A stretch of DNA of 16,097 nt from Candidatus Bathyarchaeota archaeon B26-1 (GCA_001593925.1 LUCD01000027.1:1-16097), one strand, 5' to 3'. Positions 1 through 6,562 are shown, numbered from the stretch's first letter. Numbers and translations: made by a program. Notes: generated by a model from the letters alone, not told the origin.

Positions 1-59
1 TCAACCTCGAATCGGGCAACTATCTTATACTTGATAGTGAAGTACTGTGAAGATGTCAT
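1..59 (-). CDS. dnaG: Partial gene, N-terminus only; probable archaeal DnaG primase-like protein
   Basis: Only the first 19 codons lie in the window; the gene runs off the left edge. Reading leftwards from ATG at 59 gives MTSSQYFTIKYKIVARFEV with no stop. A TATA-like element on the same strand (84-93) sits about 27 bases upstream, so the transcript would start almost at the ATG (leaderless). The KYxIxARFEV pattern resembles the start of archaeal DnaG, which opens with a short beta strand before the Toprim catalytic core. Archaeal DnaG is known mainly as an RNA exosome subunit with some primase activity. The upstream neighbour on the same strand is another Toprim protein, which fits a nucleic-acid-handling locus. 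That a gene starts here is fairly well supported; the DnaG name rests on 19 residues and is tentative. Confidence 0.45.
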   Translation of the reverse strand, partial: MTSSQYFTIKYKIVARFEV

Positions 60-83
60 TCCTCATTCAGCCTCCAACGTTCG

Positions 84-93
84 GATTTAAACC
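84..93 (-). promoter_or_regulatory. TATA box for the partial gene at 59
   Basis: On the minus strand the element reads GGTTTAAATC. Its centre lies about 28 bases before the ATG at 59, the spacing expected between an archaeal TATA box and a leaderless start. This is inferred from spacing and base composition. Confidence 0.45.
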
Positions 94-152
94 ACTAAAC
101 CTTTTGGTTACTCTCTCCTATAACGTCTTTGTCCTTTAATAATGTTTCATTA

Positions 153-569
153 TCAGTCACGGTTAACCTTCCTCTTCAAGGTCTCCACACACCTTGAGAG
201 ACCCTCAATGTCCTTCACCTCCCTTCCAGCTAGGCTTCGGAGCTCCCTCCAGTACGTTATGTTGGGCTTTATCTTGTTCCTCTCGAGGTTCTCCACGAGG
301 AGCCTGGTCCACTCCCTGCCCCTCCTGTCGAAGTCCAAGAGGAGGATCACCTCGGGCTTACCCCTCTCCTCGATCTCCCCCAGAAGACCGAGAAAGGTCT
401 TCCCTGAAGCTTTAGCCAAGAGTATGTCACCCTTCACGTTGAGCCTATTCAAAGCCTTTAGGTCCTTCACTCCCTCGACGATTATGGGCACTCCCATAGC
501 GGCTTCACGGGCAAGATTCTCGATCACCCGGAGAATCCTCTCAAGCCTCTCTTCTAGGCGGGTGGACAT
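153..569 (-). CDS. Small Toprim-domain protein (UPF0292-like, primase/nuclease-like)
   Basis: This is a 138-residue, single-domain Toprim protein, about the usual size for the small archaeal 'primase-like' family. Toprim domains coordinate Mg2+ for phosphoryl transfer on nucleic acids. The catalytic glutamate is in PIIVEG (E32), followed by KDLKAL, and the DxD pair is in LLLDFDRRG (D79, D81), so the metal site looks complete. No DNA-binding or zinc domain is attached. The start at ATG 569 is preferred over an upstream ATG at 620, because a TATA box at 592-600 lies about 27 bases before 569, predicting a leaderless transcript. The downstream gene on the same strand (probable dnaG) begins about 94 bases later with its own TATA box. 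The divergent neighbour is eL33. The true substrate is unknown; a role in RNA or DNA processing is inferred from the domain only. Confidence 0.8.
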   Translation of the reverse strand: MSTRLEERLERILRVIENLAREAAMGVPIIVEGVKDLKALNRLNVKGDILLAKASGKTFLGLLGEIEERGKPEVILLLDFDRRGREWTRLLVENLERNKIKPNITYWRELRSLAGREVKDIEGLSRCVETLKRKVNRD

Positions 570-591
570 CCCAAAGATGAAACACGGAGCA

Positions 592-600
592 CTATTTAAG
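592..600 (-). promoter_or_regulatory. TATA box for the Toprim gene
   Basis: CTTAAATAG on the minus strand, centred about 27 bases before ATG 569. It supports the shorter start and a leaderless mRNA. Confidence 0.5.
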
Positions 601-716
601 TTAGAGGTTGAGGCCTCCAAAGAAAAGTATAAGAACTTAATAAGATATTTTGTAGAAGCCGAGGTTTGAGAAGTCTTCCAAGTTTACGTAGATGTTTGAA
701 TTGAGGAGGTTGTTCG

Positions 717-998
717 GTGACGATGTCGAGGCCGGAGCTCCTCCGAGGCGTGGTAGTCGGATATAGGAGGGGCCCCAAAACCCAGAGGCCGAGAGAGTGC
801 CTACTCCAGTTTCCAGACGTAAAGTCTCCCAGCGAAGCCGCTCAGCTCATAGGAAGGAAGGTTGCATGGCCTATTAAGAAGCATAAATGCATAGGAAAAA
901 TCTTGTCCACGCATGGGAAGAAGGGGCTTCTACGAGCCCGCTTCAGGAAGGGGCTGCCTGGAGAGGCTCTTGGAACCCAAGTTGAGATAATCGGATGA
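717..998 (+). CDS. rpl35ae: Large ribosomal subunit protein eL33 (L35Ae)
   Basis: A 93-residue protein with the eL33/L35Ae signature near the N-terminus (GVVVGYRRGPKTQ), a central KVAWPIKKHKCIGKI stretch, and a C-terminal THGKKGLLRARFRKGLPGEALGT segment typical of the family. It is a small beta-barrel protein of the large ribosomal subunit, shared by eukaryotes and some archaea. The start is GTG at 717, because a strong Shine-Dalgarno GAGGAGG (703-709) lies 7 bases before it; an ATG two codons later (723) is the alternative. The gene diverges from the Toprim gene, and the AT-rich stretch at 621-650 probably holds its promoter. Its stop overlaps an in-frame-looking ATGA at 995, but the next real gene probably starts later from its own promoter. 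Confidence 0.92.
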   Translation: MTMSRPELLRGVVVGYRRGPKTQRPRECLLQFPDVKSPSEAAQLIGRKVAWPIKKHKCIGKILSTHGKKGLLRARFRKGLPGEALGTQVEIIG

Positions 999-1055
999 GG
1001 AGGATTCAGGATTCACCACAACTTTCCATGCGATTACTTAGACAGCCAAGTATCA

Positions 1056-1064
1056 TTTTATATG
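1056..1064 (+). promoter_or_regulatory. TATA box upstream of the zinc-ribbon/YbjQ gene
   Basis: TTTTATATG, a near-consensus archaeal TATA element. Transcription would begin near 1087, leaving a leader of about 50 bases before ATG 1139. It argues that the downstream gene is transcribed on its own and that the longer reading frame from 995 is not the real start. Confidence 0.5.
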
Positions 1065-1138
1065 GGTTGACGCCGAATAAGATTCCCGTCCAACATAAGC
1101 GACAAAAAAGGGCAAATAGAAGTTTGAGTAAAGGATGT

Positions 1139-1573
1139 ATGGTTGGTGGAGCCGGGTTGAGATGCCCCAAGTGTGGATCAGAAGTTGTTGAGGGCGCCAA
1201 GTTCTGCGCGAACTGCGGAGCCCCAATCTCACAGTTGACCTCTGAAGTCCTTGTGGTGACAACCCCAACCGTCCCCGGATATAGGATAAAGAGGGTTTTA
1301 GGCGTAGTAACCGGGATAACACCTCGGACGAGAGGGGTTTTGGGGAGATTCGTGGCGGGCATCCAGTCCATGCTTGGAGGGGAGATAACAGCCTTCACAA
1401 CGGAGCTCGAGAAAGCCAGAGAAGAAGCCATAAACAGGATGAAGTCGAAGGCATTGGCCTTGGGAGCAAACGCCGTGGTAGGCGTAGATGTCGAGACTTC
1501 CGATCTAGGGCTTGGAGCAGGCGTTGTGGTGATCTCGGCCACGGGTACAGCTGTGATCGTTGAGCCCGAATGA
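1139..1573 (+). CDS. Zinc-ribbon plus YbjQ/UPF0145 (DUF74) domain protein
   Basis: A 144-residue protein of two parts. Residues 9-26 form a zinc ribbon (CPKC...CANC; Cys 9, 12, 23, 26). Residues about 41-143 match the YbjQ/UPF0145 family, with VTTPTVPGY at its start, GITPRTRG, a long amphipathic helix (AREEAINRMKSKALALGANAVVGV) and a final GTAVIV strand. Known YbjQ structures are pentameric rings; a heavy-metal-binding role has been suggested but the function is not settled. The frame is open back to an ATG at 995, overlapping the eL33 stop. However, the extra 48 residues look noncoding, and a TATA box (1056-1064) lies inside them, so ATG 1139 is chosen. The gene converges on the Lsm gene, with 72 bases between them. 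Confidence 0.8.
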   Translation: MVGGAGLRCPKCGSEVVEGAKFCANCGAPISQLTSEVLVVTTPTVPGYRIKRVLGVVTGITPRTRGVLGRFVAGIQSMLGGEITAFTTELEKAREEAINRMKSKALALGANAVVGVDVETSDLGLGAGVVVISATGTAVIVEPE

Positions 1574-1645
1574 GGTGGAAGGTTCAAGCTTGGACGGAAG
1601 AGACTCAAGGATAAACAAACGATCTTGGTAGTCGGCGTCTGAACT

Positions 1646-2071
1646 TCAAGCCCGTTTCATCTGGGAGACGAACTGGCTGTAAACCCGCTGAACACGCTCA
1701 GCCATCGGCCCCGACCCCTCAACGACGCCTTCAGCAGTCACCTTGATCTTATCCATAACCCAGATGAAGCCCTCCTTCTCGTAGAGCCGAACCATCCTGG
1801 GAAAGACCTTCTCAAGCCTCTCCGCCAACTTCTTGATGTCGAACTCTCTCTCAGCCGCTAGAATCTGGGCGACAATGTTCCCGCTCAAGACGATCTTTGG
1901 GGTCACATTCCCTTTCTCATCCTTAGCTTCGGAGAGGCAGAGGCTGAGGCTCTCAGGGTTTATTCCGATGAGGATTCCGGTGTACCTTTTATTGTCCACG
2001 GTGGTTACTGTAACGGTCTTGTTGATCAACGACGCTACCTCGCTCAAGAACCTTCTCTGAGCCACCGACAT
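1646..2071 (-). CDS. Lsm/Sm-like archaeal protein with C-terminal extension (SmAP3-type)
   Basis: A 141-residue protein. The N-terminal half (about 10-75) is an Sm fold: Sm1 in NKTVTVTTVDNKRYTGILIGINPESLSL and Sm2 in KIVLSGNIVAQIL. The C-terminal half (about 76-141; FDIKKLAERLEKVFP...YSQFVSQMKRA) is a separate alpha/beta extension, like that of the two-domain SmAP3 proteins, which form Sm rings. Sm proteins bind U-rich RNA. Here the usual arginine of the Sm2 RG motif is replaced by serine (SGN), so canonical RNA contacts may be altered. TTTATTA at 2103-2110 (plus-strand view) could be a TATA box about 35 bases before the ATG, giving a very short leader. The next gene upstream on the same strand (GlmU-like) ends 74 bases away. 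Confidence 0.85.
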   Translation of the reverse strand: MSVAQRRFLSEVASLINKTVTVTTVDNKRYTGILIGINPESLSLCLSEAKDEKGNVTPKIVLSGNIVAQILAAEREFDIKKLAERLEKVFPRMVRLYEKEGFIWVMDKIKVTAEGVVEGSGPMAERVQRVYSQFVSQMKRA

Positions 2072-2145
2072 CGCGTAATCCCAGTAAATTCTCTCAAAAG
2101 TTGTTTATTACTCTTCCCTTCTCCTCCATAGCGGGGACCGGAAAG

Positions 2146-3441
2146 TCAATGAGCCCTTCTCAGAACGTTCTGCTTCAGGGTTAAGATAGTGTTGGACGGG
2201 ACATCCCTATAAACCACGACGTTAGGACCGATCCAGCTGTTACACCCGATCTTTACCCCCGGCATGAAGAGGGCGCCCACCCCCACCTTCACGTGATCCC
2301 CCATAACTACGCCCATCTCAGTTCTCTTAGTATCAACGATCCTGCCGAGCACATTCATCTTCACACTCTCGGAGTCGAACCTGTAGTTGGCGAAGATCGA
2401 GCCGGCCCCAAGGACACAGCCCTCCCCGATCACACTGTCCCCAATGTAGGAGAGGCAGCCTACAGTAACGTTGTCCATGATTATGCTGTTCTTCACTTCG
2501 CAGGCGTTCCCAACCCTAACGTTCCTACCTATACTGGTGAAGGGGCGGATGTGGCAGTTTGGGCCGATGACGCTTCCCTCACCTATCAGGACAGGTCCCT
2601 CTATGTAGGCTCCTGAGCGAACCCGCGCGTTCTCGGCGACGGAGACTGGCCCTTTGATGTGAACGCCTTTCTCAACCGTCCCTCTTACTTCTGGTTTCAT
2701 CTCTATGAGAGCACGTTTGTTTGCCTCTAGAAGGTCCCATGGGTTGCCGACGTCGAGCCACTCTCCGCGGGGAACATCTACAGCTATCACGGGTCTCCCA
2801 TTCTTTATGAGGTGGTGGATCGAGTCTGTGATCTCAAGTTCGCCTCTCGCTGAGAGGCTTGTCCGCCTTATGGCGTCGAAGATTTCGGTTGAGAAGATGT
2901 AGACTCCGGCGTTCACGAGGTTGCTCTCTACGGTTCCTGGAGCCGGCTTCTCAACTATGTCGACGACGTAGGAGCCTTCCAAAATTAGGACGCCATAGTG
3001 TTCCGGATGTTTAACCGGAACCGAGGCCATTGTTGCCACGGGTTTAAATCTGGAGTTCGCCGTGTAAGCGTCGAGAACCCGCCGTATGACCGTGGGAGTT
3101 ATGAAGAGGTCGCCATAGATCAATAGGAAGTTCTCTTCCACATAGTCTTCAACGAGTCTGGTCGCGTCGGCCGTGCCCATAACTTTGGGTTGGTGGATGT
3201 ATTCAATCTTCATATTGAACCTCGATCCGTCTCCTAAGTATTCCTTGATCTTGTCGGCTTCGTAGTGGACGACTATCAGGACTTCCCTAAACCCTGTTTC
3301 TCTGAGCGAGTTTAGGACGTGAACGAGTAACGGTCTTCCACCTACTGGGATGAGGTGTTTCGGCCTTGTGAAGGTTACGGGACGTAGCCTCCAACCTTCA
3401 CCCGCAGCTAAGACTACAGCCTTCAAGGAGACCCCTCTCAT
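2146..3441 (-). CDS. glmU: Bifunctional sugar-1-phosphate nucleotidyltransferase/acetyltransferase (GlmU-like)
   Basis: A 431-residue, two-domain enzyme. The N-terminal nucleotidyltransferase has LAAGEGWRLRPVTFTRPK (11-28), GTADA (89-93), YGD (109-111), then VEKP, NAGVYIF and EWLDVGNPWDLL. From about residue 255 a left-handed beta-helix of hexapeptide repeats continues to the end (GPVSVAE, GPVLIGEGSVIGPN, VGVGALFMPGVKIG). This layout matches archaeal GlmU-like proteins such as Sulfolobus ST0452, which make UDP- or dTDP-sugars and acetylate glucosamine-1-phosphate. UDP-GlcNAc synthesis for protein glycosylation is the likely role, but glucose-1-phosphate thymidylyltransferase is a live alternative, because substrate choice cannot be read by eye. 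ATG 3441 is used; an in-frame TTG at 3426, giving the family-like start (L)KAVVLAAGEG with GAGGGG before it, is possible. A disrupted frame lies 40 bases upstream on the same strand. Confidence 0.85.
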   Translation of the reverse strand: MRGVSLKAVVLAAGEGWRLRPVTFTRPKHLIPVGGRPLLVHVLNSLRETGFREVLIVVHYEADKIKEYLGDGSRFNMKIEYIHQPKVMGTADATRLVEDYVEENFLLIYGDLFITPTVIRRVLDAYTANSRFKPVATMASVPVKHPEHYGVLILEGSYVVDIVEKPAPGTVESNLVNAGVYIFSTEIFDAIRRTSLSARGELEITDSIHHLIKNGRPVIAVDVPRGEWLDVGNPWDLLEANKRALIEMKPEVRGTVEKGVHIKGPVSVAENARVRSGAYIEGPVLIGEGSVIGPNCHIRPFTSIGRNVRVGNACEVKNSIIMDNVTVGCLSYIGDSVIGEGCVLGAGSIFANYRFDSESVKMNVLGRIVDTKRTEMGVVMGDHVKVGVGALFMPGVKIGCNSWIGPNVVVYRDVPSNTILTLKQNVLRRAH

Positions 3442-3481
3442 GGAGCTACTGGTCTTGCCTAACCTTCTTGTGGGGAGAGCC

Positions 3482-3684
3482 TCATAGCACCCTTCGCCGC
3501 TTCTCGACCTCGAAGCTTTTTATGTTCTTCAACGCTTTCTGAATTTTTGACGCGGCTTGGACGTCCCTGTCTTCGGAGCGTTGGTTAACCAGTGTCTTGG
3601 TAAATCCGTCGATCTGCTCTTTAAAGTTCTTAGTAACCCTCCTTATTAAATTAATTCTACCCGCCCCTTGAGTGAAGGTGACAA
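3482..3684 (-). pseudogene. Frame-disrupted small basic/helical protein, possible remnant
   Basis: A minus-strand frame is open from 3703 to a TGA at 3482-3484 (73 codons). It encodes a charged, helix-prone sequence (VTKNFKEQIDGFTKTLVN, then AASKIQKALKNIKSFEVEKR), but has no ATG or GTG, and its only TTG is near the 3' end. In another frame, a TTG at 3684 opens (L)SPSLKGRVELI, which would run smoothly into RRVTKNFKEQ if the A/T-rich stretch TTAATTTAATAAGG were five bases shorter. The natural reading is one small gene of about 65 residues broken by a small insertion next to a short repeat, or by a sequence error. No family is recognised. It lies directly upstream of, and in the same orientation as, the GlmU-like gene. 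Confidence 0.35.
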
Positions 3685-3703
3685 CTAGTGTGGAAGTACC
3701 ATT

Positions 3704-3934
3704 TTAACGGTTCAGTCTTCCTCTTTCCTTTTTAAAATAGCCTTGAACCTACCTCGATTATTTTCTCCGGCTTCATCTGAAACGTTAAAGATTAAATGCC
3801 TTAAATAAGACGTCTGAAAAAACGAAAAGAACGCTAATTAGTAATCGGTGTTTCGTTGTGAAAATGGAGATTTATTGGCCTTGAGTGATAAACTTAAAAC
3901 CCATTTTTAGAGTTCATAAATTATTTAATTATTT
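3704..3934. other. AT-rich intergenic region without a recognised gene
   Basis: About 230 bases rich in A and T, containing several TATA-like runs on both strands (for example TTTTTAAAATAG near 3729-3740 and TAAATTATTTAATTA near 3917-3931). The second probably serves the hypothetical gene at 3965. No open frame of useful length, tRNA or clear hairpin is seen. Confidence 0.5.
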
Positions 3935-3964
3935 TTGTATACCCGGTTTAAGGTTGGATACGGA

Positions 3965-4297
3965 ATGCTCGTTAGGTCAATTGATATAGACGTCCTCATC
4001 AAAAAGACTATAGAGGATGTTTTAGCCGATGTTTTTGGTGAGGAGGCTTTAAAGAGTATGCTCCATTTTATAGAGACCACCTACTCTTTCCGGTGGGAGG
4101 ACGTTTCAAGTTTTTCTGAAGCCTTTGACGAGGCCTTAAGAGCCATTTTCGGCGAAGGATCAACGATAATTGAGTGTTTAATTCTCGAAAGGTTATGTCT
4201 CAAGCTAAAACTAAAAATGAAACCGAAGGAAGATTACAGGTTTTCGGACTGCATAAAAGAGATGAGAGGCCTGAGGCATCTCAGCGGCACACGTTAA
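3965..4297 (+). CDS. Small helical archaeal protein of unknown function (NitrOD5-like)
   Basis: A 110-residue soluble protein with no signal peptide or membrane segment. The core (about 12-81) is helical: VLIKKTIEDVLADVFGEEA, LHFIETTYSF, FSEAFDEALRAIFGEGS, then IIECLILERLCLKLKL. The pattern of 'FGEEALKSMLHFIE...F.EAL..IFGEG...IE..IL..L' resembles a short archaeal helical module described as an output domain in some archaeal signalling proteins (NitrOD5). That is from memory and not verified. ATG 3965 is preferred over an upstream TTG at 3935, because an AT-rich TATA-like element at about 3917-3931 would place the transcript start near 3950, and GGTTGGA precedes the ATG. The gene stands alone, 86 bases before MoeA, which has its own promoter. 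Function is unknown. Confidence 0.65.
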   Translation: MLVRSIDIDVLIKKTIEDVLADVFGEEALKSMLHFIETTYSFRWEDVSSFSEAFDEALRAIFGEGSTIIECLILERLCLKLKLKMKPKEDYRFSDCIKEMRGLRHLSGTR

Positions 4298-4337
4298 ACC
4301 CAACGTACAGCCTCGACCTTTTAAGCCTCAGAAAGAT

Positions 4338-4346
4338 AAGTATATA
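4338..4346 (+). promoter_or_regulatory. TATA box and Shine-Dalgarno of moeA
   Basis: AAGTATATA is a good TATA element; transcription would begin near 4369. GGAGGA at 4371-4376 is then a strong ribosome binding site, 7 bases before ATG 4384. The two signals agree and fix the moeA start. Confidence 0.55.
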
Positions 4347-4383
4347 GGGTGCAACTGGAAAAGAGGGGGCGGAGGAACTCTAG

Positions 4384-5616
4384 ATGGGCAGGATGAGCCC
4401 TTTCAAGACCCTTATATCCCGTGAAGAGGCCTTAAAGATTGCCCTGAGCTCCGTGAAGCCTGTTGAGGAAACCGATCTCATTCTGATAGAAGAGTCTTTA
4501 CATAGGGTTTTGGCCGAGGATGTTAAGTCGGATAGGGATGTTCCCCCCTTCGACAGGGCGGCCATGGACGGTTACGCCGTGAGAGCTGAGGACACTTATG
4601 GAGCCTCGGACTTGACGCCGAGAACCCTGAGGCTCGTCGGAGTGTTGCATGCTGGAGAGTCAACCGACACCCCTGTAAAGAGGGGTGAATGCATCCGCAT
4701 AGCAACCGGATGCCCGATCCCCCCCGGCGCGGACTCCGTCGTGATGGTTGAGTTCACCGAAGAGAAGGGACGCGAAGTCTCCGTTCACAGGGCGGTGTAT
4801 CCCGGAGCCAACATAGCTCGGAGAGGAGAGGACATAAAGAAGGGCGAGGTGGTCTTAGAAAGGGGAACATTTTTAACTCCTGCGAAGATCGGGGTTCTAG
4901 CGGCCTTGGGTCGGAGAAGAGTACTGGTGTATCGGAGGCCTCGAGTCGCCGTCATCCCGACTGGAGCTGAGGTCTGCGAGGTCGGCTCCGAACTCAAGGA
5001 GGGCCAAGTTTACGATGTGAACTCATACACATTGTCGGCGGTTCTCCGGGAGAACGGAGCCTCAGTGACGAGGGCCCCCATAATCCCGGACTCGCTTGAG
5101 GAGTTGAGGTCGGCCCTCAAGCGTTTCCTAGATCACGACCTCATCGTTTTCTCTGGTGGAAGCTCCGTTGGGGAGAGGGACCTCCTAGTTAAGGTTGTGG
5201 AGGAGTCTGGGAGGGTTCTCTTCCACGGAGTCCAGATAAAGCCGGGGAAACCGACGCTCTTCGGACTCGTAGACGGTAAACCGGTCTTCGGGATGCCCGG
5301 TTACCCCACCTCCTGCCTGAGCAACGCTTACCTCTTCTTGGCTCCCGTTGTCCGTAAGATGGCTAGGCTTCCACCGAAGGAACCTAGAACTGTCAAGGCT
5401 AGGATGGCCAAGAGGGTGGTCTCGGCCTCCGGTAGGGAGCAGTTCCTCCCGGTTAGGCTGGTAGGTGGGGAGGCACGCCCCGTCTTCAAGAAGTCTGGGG
5501 ATATAACTAGCTTGGCGGACGCCGACGGATATGTGGTTCTACCCGTAAATATAGATGTGGTGGAGGAGGGGGAAGAGGTCACGGTGACTCTCTTTGAGTA
5601 CACCCTTTCTGTGTGA
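4384..5616 (+). CDS. moeA: Molybdopterin molybdenumtransferase MoeA
   Basis: A 410-residue, full-length MoeA. It inserts molybdate, or tungstate in many thermophilic archaea, into molybdopterin after release of the adenylated intermediate. Visible family motifs in order: PPFDRAAMDGYAV (54-66), IATGCPIPPGAD (106-117), GANIARRGEDIKKGE (141-155), PTGAEV (192-197), YDVNSYTL (210-217), the MPT-binding loop SGGSSVGERD (257-266), KPGKP (286-290), GMPGYPTSC (303-311) and the C-terminal SGDITSLADADGYVVLP (371-387). No extra PBP-like domain is fused at the C-terminus, unlike some archaeal homologues. No other cofactor gene or Mo/W enzyme is in the window, so the choice of metal is not indicated. The gene converges on the broken membrane-protein gene with 43 bases between. 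Confidence 0.95.
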   Translation: MGRMSPFKTLISREEALKIALSSVKPVEETDLILIEESLHRVLAEDVKSDRDVPPFDRAAMDGYAVRAEDTYGASDLTPRTLRLVGVLHAGESTDTPVKRGECIRIATGCPIPPGADSVVMVEFTEEKGREVSVHRAVYPGANIARRGEDIKKGEVVLERGTFLTPAKIGVLAALGRRRVLVYRRPRVAVIPTGAEVCEVGSELKEGQVYDVNSYTLSAVLRENGASVTRAPIIPDSLEELRSALKRFLDHDLIVFSGGSSVGERDLLVKVVEESGRVLFHGVQIKPGKPTLFGLVDGKPVFGMPGYPTSCLSNAYLFLAPVVRKMARLPPKEPRTVKARMAKRVVSASGREQFLPVRLVGGEARPVFKKSGDITSLADADGYVVLPVNIDVVEEGEEVTVTLFEYTLSV

Positions 5617-5659
5617 GGCGTAAACTCTAGGGTCATTCCCCTTCGAGGCGTTGGATGCT

Positions 5660-6000
5660 TTACCCGAAGTAGAGGTGGGCCACAGGCTTAATCTTGTTGA
5701 GGACATCCGGTACGAATACTCCGGCTAAACCGCCCAGAAGAGCTTGAATCGCAACGAAGCCGTAAAGGAAGAAGAGTAGGGGCCAAGCCACCCTAAGAAT
5801 GTACTGAAGGCCCAGTATAGCAAGAAGTCTCCGGGAATGTTGTAGACGAGGCCGACAATCCCGTAGATTACTCTTGGGTTACTCTGCTTAGGCGCCATGT
5901 GGAGAATAAGGTCGACAAGTATTCCTCTAAAACCCATGTTGGGACGATTATCCATTTCACTGGAGGTCCGCTGGTCTGGAGAGTTCACCGCGACTTTCAC
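5660..6000 (-). pseudogene. Small membrane protein with a one-base frame disruption
   Basis: On the minus strand, one frame gives GFRGILVDLILHMAPKQ, then NPRVIYGIVGLVYNIPGD, after which it becomes poor and stops at about 5725. Near 5840 the -1 frame takes over with excellent hydrophobic sequence: LLAILGLQYILRVAWPLL, FFLYGFVAIQALLGGLAG and VFVPDVLNKIKPVAHLYFG, ending at TAA 5660-5662. One missing base at the GD/LL junction explains both halves. The joined product is about 113 residues with two or three membrane segments. The junction (GGAGACTTCTTGC) has no homopolymer or slippery heptamer, so a real mutation or a single-base error is more likely than programmed frameshifting. GTG 6000 is used as the start because a TATA core at 6030-6037 would make it nearly leaderless; internal ATGs at 5955 and 5937 are alternatives. 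Family and function are unknown. Confidence 0.55.
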
Positions 6001-6029
6001 GGCTTATCTGCTTTCAAGTTTTCTCTCAA

Positions 6030-6037
6030 TATTTTAA
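6030..6037. promoter_or_regulatory. Shared AT core of two divergent promoters
   Basis: TATTTTAA (in CAATATTTTAATC) is the only good TATA-like element between the divergent membrane gene (GTG 6000) and the Lrp gene (ATG 6064). From its centre (about 6033), a distance of about 27 bases lands near 6060 on the plus strand and 6007 on the minus strand. Both fall just before the respective start codons, so both mRNAs could be leaderless. The Lrp protein could regulate both directions by binding here; this last point is inference. Confidence 0.4.
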
Positions 6038-6063
6038 TCTTTGAACACCCTTACTTATGGTGG

Positions 6064-6540
6064 ATGTTCATGTTGGGAGGTAGGGATGAGCGGGTTATGG
6101 ATGAGGTCGACCGTAAGATAATAGGTCTGCTTCAAGAGGATGCTAGGATAAGCTTCAGTCGGATAGCTGGTAAACTCGGGATATCCGTCGGTACGGCTTA
6201 TAACCGCATCAAGAGTTTGGAGGAGAGTGGTGTGCTCAAAGGATATACAGCGATAGTTGACCCCGTTAAGCTCGGTCAGACACTCACAGCTATAGTTCTG
6301 GTTCAGGCGGACGGTAAACACCTCGTGGAGGTTGAGAGGGAGGTCTCTAAGATCGATAACGTCATCTGCGTTTATGATATAACTGGCGACTACGACATCG
6401 CCGTTGTAGCGAGGTTCAAGGACAGATTCAGCCTCAACACCTTCATCAAGAATCTCCTAAAGATGCCGTATGTCAAGAGAACGGTCACAAATGTCGTTCT
6501 CAACGTGGTTAAGGAGGACTTCAGGGTTAAACCTCTCTAA
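6064..6540 (+). CDS. Lrp/AsnC-family transcriptional regulator
   Basis: A 158-residue regulator of usual size. Residues about 13-62 form the AsnC-type winged helix-turn-helix (DEVDRKIIGLLQEDARISFSRIAGKLGISVGTAYNRIKSLEESGVLKGY). Residues about 63-150 form the ligand-binding RAM domain, with GDYDIAVVARFKD (109-120) as the conserved core. Such proteins act as dimers or octamers and sense amino acids or related small molecules. ATG 6064 is used because the TATA core at 6030-6037 predicts transcription starting about 4 bases earlier. ATG 6097 is the alternative and gives the more typical N-terminus MDEVDRKI. Adenine deaminase follows after 22 bases on the same strand, suggesting an operon and perhaps control of purine use. 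The ligand cannot be read from the sequence. Confidence 0.9.
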   Translation: MFMLGGRDERVMDEVDRKIIGLLQEDARISFSRIAGKLGISVGTAYNRIKSLEESGVLKGYTAIVDPVKLGQTLTAIVLVQADGKHLVEVEREVSKIDNVICVYDITGDYDIAVVARFKDRFSLNTFIKNLLKMPYVKRTVTNVVLNVVKEDFRVKPL

Positions 6541-6562
6541 GAAGAGTTCAATTCCCATCCCG

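Noticed and set aside
142..669. Plus-strand 175-residue frame opposite the Toprim gene
   Set aside because: Serine/leucine-rich shadow of the minus-strand Toprim gene, which has intact catalytic motifs.
995..1138. N-terminal extension of the zinc-ribbon/YbjQ gene overlapping the eL33 stop
   Set aside because: The 48 extra residues have no domain character and contain a strong TATA box; ATG 1139 is the better start.
3704..3934. Possible C/D-box RNA from CTGA and GTGATAA motifs
   Set aside because: No C box (RUGAUGA) and D box (CUGA) in the right order and spacing.
5725..5840. Annotating the membrane gene as an intact 91-residue protein ending FKLFWAV
   Set aside because: After about 5840 this frame loses its membrane-protein texture, while the -1 frame is clearly better and ends in a plausible C-terminus.
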